Positions 57,105-64,000 of a stretch of 64,000 nt of DNA are shown piece by piece. The stretch is from Anaspis maculata. Its lineage: Eukaryota > Arthropoda > Insecta > Coleoptera > Scraptiidae. The notes below the pieces were generated by a model that worked only from the letters and a program-made list of their open reading frames with translations, was not told where the DNA came from and did no database searches. A program made the translations under genes and the position numbers. Position 1 is the stretch's first letter. Each line of letters starts with the position of its first letter. The stretch lies in contig OX421966.1 in assembly GCA_949128115.1 (NCBI GenBank), positions 68,135,416 to 68,199,415 on the forward strand. Direction: 5' to 3'.

Positions 57105-57704
57105 CGCACTTACGGCGGTCTCAGCCCCAACTTGGTATCGAGGCGGGAGGCCCGACCCGGCAATGGCGCATCGGAGTATAACAGCATCTTGAAGCGCGGA
57201 ACGCACTTACATAACTTGATCTTCGGAGTGGGGATTCGAGAGTAACGAAAGAATATGGCTAAACTGTTTTATACCACCTCTCGAACTCTCTACGTGTGAA
57301 GTACACCGCTAGCGACATCTTTCAACCATGTGGTGAGTTTAAATATCGCACGCTCGATTGATTTTTCCTCCGCGTGTTTTCGACCCGTACATGCGGTGGG
57401 TTTCAGTTGGTACCCAAGTTTGTTGTGAAACAAGTGCGGAGAAAGTCAGAGCCCGTATTCTTTCGAACTGGGGAACCAATATGGTAGAGATCGATAATTT
57501 TTGAGAGGTTTAGTTGTAGCTTGTTTGGTTTTTGCAAGAGGAGTTGAGTTCGCCCTTGTCTTTTGCTCCGCTACCATGAACATCCTCCATTTTCCTGGAT
57601 TAATTCGCCGTGTTATCCTTGCTCAATCAGGAGAAAGAACAGAACAGATGTGGAACCCGCATGTCGTACAAGGCGTCTAAGTGGAGCGAATGAGAAGTTG
57701 GGAG

Positions 57705-57825
57705 AATGAAAGCAGTGAATGGATGGAGTGGAAGATAGAAGTACGGTTTTGGGTGGAGTTTGAGTGGATGAAAGCAGTGAATGTGTAGAGTGGAAGATGG
57801 AAGTACCTTTTTTTGGTTCGAATGA
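57705..57825. repeat. Local direct duplication, about 62 bp period
   Basis: ATGAAAGCAGTGAATG at about 57706 recurs at 57768, both followed by GGAGTGGAAGAT-type sequence and GAAGTAC. Confidence 0.75.
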
Positions 57826-57883
57826 TTTCTTTTTTGTAAGAGCTTGAATTCAAACGTTTTGTTTCCTGGTAGATTTTTGTTTG

Positions 57884-58030
57884 ATTGATACCATAATTAA
57901 CTGGATATCCTTTTCAAGGGCCCCGAGCCTCGCTTTTCAATCTTGATGCATTCCAGTTTGGTTGATACTTTAATCAACTGAGTATTCGTTCCAAGAGCCC
58001 TGAGCCTCACTCTCAGATCTCATTGTTTCA
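57884..58030. repeat. Local direct duplication, about 80 bp period
   Basis: TTGATACCATAATTAACTGG (57887) and TTGATACTTTAATCAACTG (57963) begin two diverged units, each continuing to GAGCCTCGC (57926) or GAGCCTCAC (58006). Confidence 0.7.
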
Positions 58031-59513
58031 TTTGCCCCGAGATATGAGCAAAATGTTACTCTTCTCATGTAAGATCGTGAAAACATCAGTTCAAGTCTAT
58101 TTGTATTTCTCTTGACTTTTTTCGAAGAAGAGGGGGGGTGTCACGGTTTTTTATGGGAACAAGTTAGTGTCTTACTGTGAATTACGGTTTTGTTGGTCTT
58201 TCGAAATTACTGGCCATGAGCGTCGGTCTTTGTATTCTGAAAAATGGTGACGAAAATGGCAGTCTGAGACAACGTAAATTAACATAACCTCATTTGCGTC
58301 TCTTTGTACGAGCGTGCTGCATTTCAGATCCACTCACAGCACTTCGAAATGGCCATCGAAACCGGGAGTTCCGACGACTGTGATACTAGGAATCGAGTCA
58401 TTTTTTTACGAACGATGTTTATTGCATTTTCGCAATGACAAAGCGCGAACCGCACCCCCGCCAATTGTTGTGCCAACAACAACAATAATGAACAGCACCG
58501 CACAACATCAATGCACCAGGCTCTCTCTGGTGTATAATAATGGGCACCGTACACAATCAGTGCTAATTTATTTCTATGATATTCCAGTTATCTAAACTGC
58601 TAATTGTTATACATCGAGCGTGCAGCATATGAATGCATGAGTATGTATTGCTATGCGGAGATAACCATCGGGGCCTATCTTGTCGATGATAATTGCATTG
58701 TATTCGCGACCACCTGCCCGGCATTATTCTCTCGACGGCACGGCGCACAATAAATGTTTGTTTAAGACCATCACGGGCCCCTCTGATGCTGGTGAACCAA
58801 GAGAGAGGAACAGAGAGAGAGAAAGCGCAACTATTGTAGGCAAAAGTATGTGGAAGAGCTTTTCGAGCTTTAACCTGAGCTGTAGCTGTTGTTGTTGTTG
58901 TTGTATGTAATCGTGCACGCTTATGGTAAGCAACTACTGCTTTAATGCCTACACCACCGACTACCGCGCCATCCGGAACCGATGGCTCTTTCGGAATCTA
59001 ATTATTACCGCAACAGTGCTGTGGGACACGAAGGAGATTGCTTTCGATATTAATTGGTGGAGAAGGACATTACTTATTCTGCGTCTGATGGCCGGAGCAG
59101 GAAATAATCTGCATCACGGGCGGCGGCGCGCTCTGTGGTCGGATCTCCCAATGCGCGGCTGTACAGAGCAAATAAACCGTGAATGGTTTAGCGCGCTCTT
59201 TAATAGATCAAAAGCGATACACGGATTGATTTATTGGTAATTAATTATACTGTTTTGTTGTTGTTTTGTTGTCTTCATTATTATTGTTGTGTTGTTGTTG
59301 TTGACTTTCTGTACAAGTTAATTCCATGATTTGATGCACGGGTAGAATAACCAAGGGGTAAACCACAGTTAGAGTCGATTGTACACTACGGTGAATGTCA
59401 CTGGAGATTGATAGCTAGATTATTATTGAATACAATGTGAATGTGGTGGACCTATGAGATATTTTTTGCGGTTTTAGAAACTGTCTTGAAGTCCCTTGCA
59501 GCGTTCTCAATAG

Positions 59514-60659
59514 TGTTACGTATTTCGCGTACGTGTTGATACGTTGTCCAATAGCCAATTAGATTGGCTAATCAGAAGAGTAGGTACGTGGACTAGCTCC
59601 AGCCGCAGAAGCAAAAAGACAGTAAACCAGGCTTAATATTAACGTGATCAAATAAAAGTGAATGAAAAACCCATAATTTTGTGAAGAATGTACTCGTATG
59701 TATAATGTCCACTTGGGAGCAGGGCGATCACTCAATTTTAAACTAACTCGCGACGGGTTCTTGGCCAAAAATTCCGTTTATGCTATTAATCTAAAAAGAT
59801 GAGGACTTGGAGTGAATTGGTACAAAATATTGTCACTTATTATTGCAGATTGCAGATAATTGTATAAAATAGCTATGTAGATGTTAGAAATTCACAAAAA
59901 AAGGTAGGTATTTAAACTGATAAGGATTATTATGATGGTTATATTTATTCGGATTGTTTCACGAAGCGTAGAATTCTTGATGTTGGTATCATTCGTAGTC
60001 AACTAGCTGAATGGAAGAGTAACGAACGTATGCAACTTAGCTGACTGAACTCTTATTCCCGGACGTCGTTGATGGTAGGTAGAGGAGCGTCACGGGAGCG
60101 CACTAGGCAGGTAGCACGAGGTGGATGGCAGCGACGACGGCAGGTATCTCGACTTCCGTGTGTAGTGGCGTATTTGTAAATATACACGAAGGGTTCAGAG
60201 ATCTCCGGTTGTTGAATTAACGTAGGAAGAAATAAAAAGAAAAACCTAGAATAATGAGAAGTCTTGCATTTGTGTCCGATGACCTGGCAGTTGGACTTAC
60301 CCCAGAATTTTAGGATTGCTTGTTCAATTCCCAGATGATGGGTGAATTTCCTGGACTGGAGTTTCTTATAGGACTCCTCGGAGTGGCCTTTTTTGGGTGC
60401 GACGATCACAATTTTCTTAGTAGAAAATTATAAAACTTAACGAACTTTCAGATTTGAGTGCGATCTTATCGCACGCCAAAAACCAACTACCGAATTACCC
60501 GATAAGGAACCGTGCAAAAAAGAAGACCCACTGCCAATATCAGACACACAATGCCCTCTTCATTCTTCAATAAGAAAACCTTTACAGAAACCATACCGTC
60601 GCCCCTGACACCACCTCAACCGGCTGGCAGCGATAACAAAAAATAAAATTTTCGTAACA
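59514..60659 (-). repeat. 3' LTR of the gypsy element, 1146 bp
   Basis: Bounded by TGTTACG at 59514 and CGTAACA ending at 60659, a perfect 7 bp inverted end of TG..CA form, with a polypurine tract directly adjoining on the internal side. The minus-strand open frame at 60053-60409 lies wholly inside and is not a gene. The target duplication cannot be checked without the other LTR; the outer left flank is CAATAG. Confidence 0.8.
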
Positions 60660-60675
60660 TTCCTCCCTTACCTTC
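60660..60675 (-). other. Polypurine tract
   Basis: On the minus strand, AAGGTAAGGGAGGAA directly precedes the LTR start TGTTACG. This is the expected plus-strand primer for gypsy reverse transcription. Confidence 0.75.
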
Positions 60676-60863
60676 AAGAAATTTCCTGGAGGGAAATTTC
60701 ACAAAATAGATCAAAAAAAAGGCACCTCAGCTACGTGTAGCCGTAGGCACTAATCAACGTAAGCGATCACTGCAGAAGGAAAGAACAATGAATAGACCAA
60801 CGTGCAAACTACAATTAAAAATCCATATAGAGAAAGGATTAGGAGGAAGTTGTGGGTTGAGCG

Positions 60864-61958
60864 TCATCCGCATCGTCGGGAGGATCGGTGGGTGCGATCT
60901 GGTCTCAGATCCTTAGAATGATATACTCCAACTGATCGACCCTGTAGATTTTCCAAGCGATATGTCCATGGGGACAGTTTTCCAGCCACCTGAAAAGGTC
61001 CCATGAATTTTGGAGCCAGTTTTGCTGAAAAGTAGCGGCCAGCATCGGACAATGGAAAATTCCTGTGCCACACCCTATCCTCCAGATTGAACTGGACGGC
61101 TCGCGTCCTTAGGTCGTACTGCTTCTTGCTAGATTCAAACGCCTTCCTTAGGTTTTGACGCACCTTTCCGTAGATTTCACGAAAGTGCTCGGATTGGGGA
61201 GCTCCCGGTTCCGGCCGTGAACAGCTGGCATCAAAATCAGCGCCATGTAAACACATGTGCCATCCAAAACTGATCAGGTAAGGCGTCATCTGAGTGCCAT
61301 CATGTCTGGCGGTTCGTAAGGCACATGCGACCTGGTGGAGGTAGTTTTCCCAGTCCCGATGGTTCCCACGAATATATGACGAAAGCATGACTTTCAGTGT
61401 CCGATGCGTTCGCTCTACGGCGTTGGCTTGGGGGTGATGCCTTGCCGTTCGGACTGCTTCCACACCATACTGCTCCAACAAAGCCGTAAACCGCTGGCTG
61501 ATAAATGGTGTGCCGTTGTCCGATACGAGCTTCCGCGGAACACCAAAGACTAGAAATATTTGTGTTTCCAGAATTCTGCAGATAATGTTGCTGTTCGCAG
61601 CTCTCACAGGAAAGAAGAGGGTAAAGCGGCTGAAATAATCTTCGACCGAAAGAATATACAGATTCCCAGAGGTGGATTTTGGGAGTGGACCAACCACGTC
61701 GACACATATCAATTCCCAGGGACAAGTAACATCCGGCCGTCCACATAAGAGTCCTGCCGGCGCCTTCTGCTCTGGTTTTTGTGAGTGACAGACCCTGCAC
61801 GCAATCACGAAATAGCTGATGTCCAATCGCATCTTCGGCCAGTAATATTTCCGCGCGATCCGGTGGAATGTCTTCTGTATTCCCAGATGTCCCGCTGTCG
61901 GCGGTTCATGATGCTCTGCAATTATCTGCTGGCGGCAGTCCTTCGGTACCACTTTCAA
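60864..61958 (-). pseudogene. Gypsy integrase
   Basis: The 364 aa segment has the N-terminal HHCC finger (H17, H24, C54, C57; HHEPPTAGHLG and CRVCHSQK), the catalytic core D87 (LICVDVVGPLP), D147 (LVSDNGTPF) and E182 (NAVERTH; 35 residues after the second Asp) and a C-terminal RTRAVQFNLEDRVWHRNF-like DNA-binding region ending HSKDLRPDRTH. The segment itself is unbroken. An in-frame TAG just upstream of its first residue (near 61960) and a shift near 62100 separate it from RNase H, so it is labelled a pseudogene part. Confidence 0.88.
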
Positions 61959-62103
61959 CTAATTCCGACGGTCGGCACCCACTCCATCCAATATTTTGCA
62001 ACTTTTATACAAAATCTCACCTTCCACACGCCAAAGAGGGTACGACTCGGGGTATTCCAATGTACGTCTTCTCATTCCGATATACCAAGGGTCCCGGATA
62101 TCA

Positions 62104-63431
62104 TCAAAACTCACTCAGCTTTGGGACAGCGCGGCTCAGGGCATCTGGGACCACGTGGTCCGCACCTTTTCGATGGAGAACAGTAAAATCAAATTGCTTA
62201 AGGCGGACACTCCACCGTGCCAGACGACCATTTGGATCTTTGAGCGAATTCAACCATTTCAAGGCAAAGTGGTCAGTCACCACAGAAAAATAAGTGCCTT
62301 CCACATAGCGTCGCAGTTTTTCAACCGCCCACACCACCACCAAGCACTCTTTTTCTGTGGCGCTGAAATTCCTTTCGTTCTTATTGAGTGAGCGGGAAAT
62401 GTAGCACACCACATGCTCACCGTCATCGGCTTCCTGTGTCAGGACTGCCCCCAACCCGTAATCGCTCGCATTAGTCTGCACAGTGAAGGGCCTGGAGAAA
62501 TCCGGACAAGTCATTACTGGTGCTGTGATGAGGTGTTCCTTCAACGTTTCAGACGCCCTATCGCAGTTCAAATCCCAACTGAAATAACATCCTTTCGGAG
62601 GAGCCTGGTTAGTGGTGCGACGACTGTGGAGAATCTTGGGACAAAACGCCTATACCAACCGGCCATGCCAAGGATCCTGCGCACTCCCCTTACTTTCGTG
62701 GGTATCGGGATCTCAAGGATAGCGCGTACCTCATCTGGGTCGACCCTGAGCCCACGACCATCCACGACGTATCTCAGGTACCTGAGTTCTGACCGGCAGA
62801 TATGGCATTTTTCCTTGTTCACGATTAGTCCCGCCTTAGTCAGTCGCGAGAGCACTTCTTCCAAGACTTCCAGGTGTTTGTGGTACTCCTCCGTGACGAT
62901 GATGATATCATCCAGGTAAACGAACACGAATGGCTCCATGCCCGCACTCAAGACCTGGTCAATCAGGCGCTGCCATGTGGCAGGTGCGCCATGGAGGCCA
63001 TACGGAAGACGCAGACATTGGAAGAGGCCACGACCTGGCACTGTGAAAGCCGTTACAGATCGTGAAGAGCTTTCAACAGGAATCTGCCAATAGGCGCTCT
63101 TGATGTCTAACGAGGAAAGATATTTGACTTTGCCCAAGCGGTCAAGTATGCTGGATATATATGATAACGGATATGCGTCCCGTACCGTAACCGCGTTCAC
63201 TTTTCTGTAATCGATACAGAAGCGGTAAGAGTTGTCGGATTTCCGCACCATGACTATTGGCGATGCCCAGGGAGACGTAGATGGTTCCACCACACCCAGT
63301 TCGAGCATCCGGTTCAGCTCCCTGTGAACGTGCTGTTGGAGTGCAGGAGAGATGGGGTAATATCTCTGCCTTATAGGCTCCACCCCGTCTTTATGTCGAA
63401 TTTTGTGCTTCACAAGGGTAGTAGAGCCCAA
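62104..63431 (-). pseudogene. Gypsy reverse transcriptase and RNase H
   Basis: RT (63431-62568): VVEPSTSPWASPIVMVRK, FCIDYRKVNAVTVRDAYPL, LSSLDIKSAYWQIPV, RGLFQCLRLPYGL, FVYLDDIIIV (catalytic pair) and RRILGMAGWYRRFVPRFS. A one-base shift near 62590 leads to RNase H (62571-62104): FTVQTNASDYGLGAVLTQEA, EKECLVVVWAVEKLRRYVEG, VVTDHFALKWL and HRKGADHVVPDALSR. The usual first Asp of RNase H is Asn in TNAS. All blocks are in the expected order. Confidence 0.9.
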
Positions 63432-63443
63432 AGCTGATGTCTG

Positions 63444-64000
63444 CTAAGAGAAGGCTCTACCAAGCAGCGCATCCAACTGCTTCCGCCGTTCCTCTGACTG
63501 ATCGTGCTGGAGTGAGATACCAGAAATATCCGGAATCTGCGGTCCAAGTTCCAGACAACTCTTGGATACATCAATCACTACCCTCATCCGGCGTAGAAAA
63601 TCGGCCCCGAGAATCAACGAGTAGGATAGTGTAGAAATCGCCAGAACTTCAAAGTATTTTTCCACTCTTTCAACGCGAATTAGTACCTTGAAGATACCCG
63701 AAGTCTCCATCCTGACACCATTGGCTACCCGGCAATCCGCAATGGGTGAAGGGGTCTGCCGACATCCAATGTCATCCAAAAGCTTGATGCCTTCAGGTCC
63801 AATCAATGTTCTTGAAGCTCCAGTATCAAGTAGTCCTGTCAGACTAACTCCGAATATAGAGATCTTCAAGTAAGGGCGGTTATCACTTGGCATCGTAGAC
63901 AGTTTGAGACGAAGATTTTTGGTGGGCGATTTTTTTGACGAACTCTGCGCTTCGTCGTTCGCAAGTTCGTTGCCTCGTTCGTTGCTTAGTTTTCCGAACT
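63444..64000 (-). pseudogene. Gypsy protease and upstream pol, open to window edge
   Basis: Retropepsin-type protease with LTGLLDTGASRTLIG (catalytic DTGA) near 63810-63850, the flap-side region and SLILGADFLRRM near 63590. The frame is open upstream of the Met at 63893 to the window end (Ser/Lys-rich), so the true start is outside. It ends at a TAG (63444-63446) and the same frame continues directly into RT, a single stop between the two. Confidence 0.85.

Larger units (their letters stand above)
56667..59513. other. Non-coding interval upstream of the SAP-type gene
   Basis: No gene seen. Contains an AACAACAACAA-type tract (56745-56800), an X-box-like site (57091-57104), two local duplications (57705-57825 and 57884-58020), GAGAGA (58800-58825) and TTGTTG microsatellites (58885-58905, 59255-59305). 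Confidence 0.35.
59514..64000 (-). mobile_element. Ty3/gypsy LTR retrotransposon, nearly complete 3' half
   Basis: Reading on the minus strand from the window edge: protease, RT, RNase H, integrase, polypurine tract and 3' LTR. The domain order (integrase last) defines Ty3/gypsy. Each domain is well preserved, with one in-frame stop between protease and RT, a frameshift between RT and RNase H, another before integrase and a further stop just ahead of it. No env is seen between integrase and the LTR (about 200 bp). Gag and the 5' LTR lie beyond 64000. Younger than the other gypsy copies but defective as assembled. Confidence 0.9.

Noticed and set aside
60053..60409. 118 aa minus-strand frame next to the gypsy element, candidate env or accessory gene
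   Set aside because: It lies wholly inside the LTR (59514-60659).
1..64000. CRISPR arrays, bacterial operons, ribosome-binding sites
   Set aside because: None found. Repeats are inverted or irregular, and the coding remnants have introns and eukaryotic retrotransposon domains.

Overview
The window looks like AT-rich, repeat-dominated nuclear DNA of an animal, most likely an insect. I see no bacterial operons, rRNA, true tRNA genes or CRISPR arrays. The evidence is spliced coding remnants with GT..AG introns, an I-type non-LTR retrotransposon, several Ty3/gypsy copies, many terminal-inverted-repeat (TIR) and foldback DNA elements, tRNA-derived SINE-like modules and long non-coding stretches. 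The species cannot be named from sequence alone.

Layout. 0.6-9.2 kb: a TIR-bounded composite holding a 1.3 kb foldback and a broken I-clade retrotransposon, itself split by a 1.76 kb element with GC-rich terminal repeats. 10.2-17.1 kb: one copy of a TIR family (ends ATCCCACTCAGCA) inflated from about 1.26 kb to 6.9 kb by nested insertions; a clean second copy lies inverted at 44.26-45.52 kb. 18.9-20.2 kb: a degenerate minisatellite around a dead non-LTR reverse transcriptase. 22.7-28.3 kb: a 5.6 kb element with 200 bp TIRs holding palindromes within palindromes and a SINE. 28.9-36.2 kb: two inverted copies of a CTTGTTTACGCGAGG-ended element flank the best preserved mobile element, a 3.67 kb DNA transposon with 34 bp perfect TIRs and an intact two-exon DDE-like transposase (31.46-35.13 kb). 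37.3-39.5, 42.8-43.1 and 47.6-48.1 kb: gypsy remnants. 48.37-49.63 kb: a non-autonomous hAT element with an exact 8 bp target duplication. 51.5-56.7 kb: a multi-exon SAP-SWIM-YqaJ (PD-(D/E)XK nuclease-like) gene on the minus strand, broken by a stop, a frameshift and a 1.6 kb foldback inside an exon; its intron is packed with three further elements. 59.5 kb to the end: a gypsy retrotransposon with a complete 1146 bp LTR and protease, RT, RNase H and integrase.

How the parts relate. The window is a record of repeated insertion into earlier insertions, and several host elements can be read across the inserts (TTAA, ATA and 8 bp target duplications). Two unrelated-looking elements share GAGCCC-type degenerate repeats. 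Many foldbacks ending in ACAGGGTG share a common internal module. A second YqaJ fragment lies inside the TTAA-flanked element at 12 kb. The DDE transposon is the only candidate still coding for an intact mobility protein.
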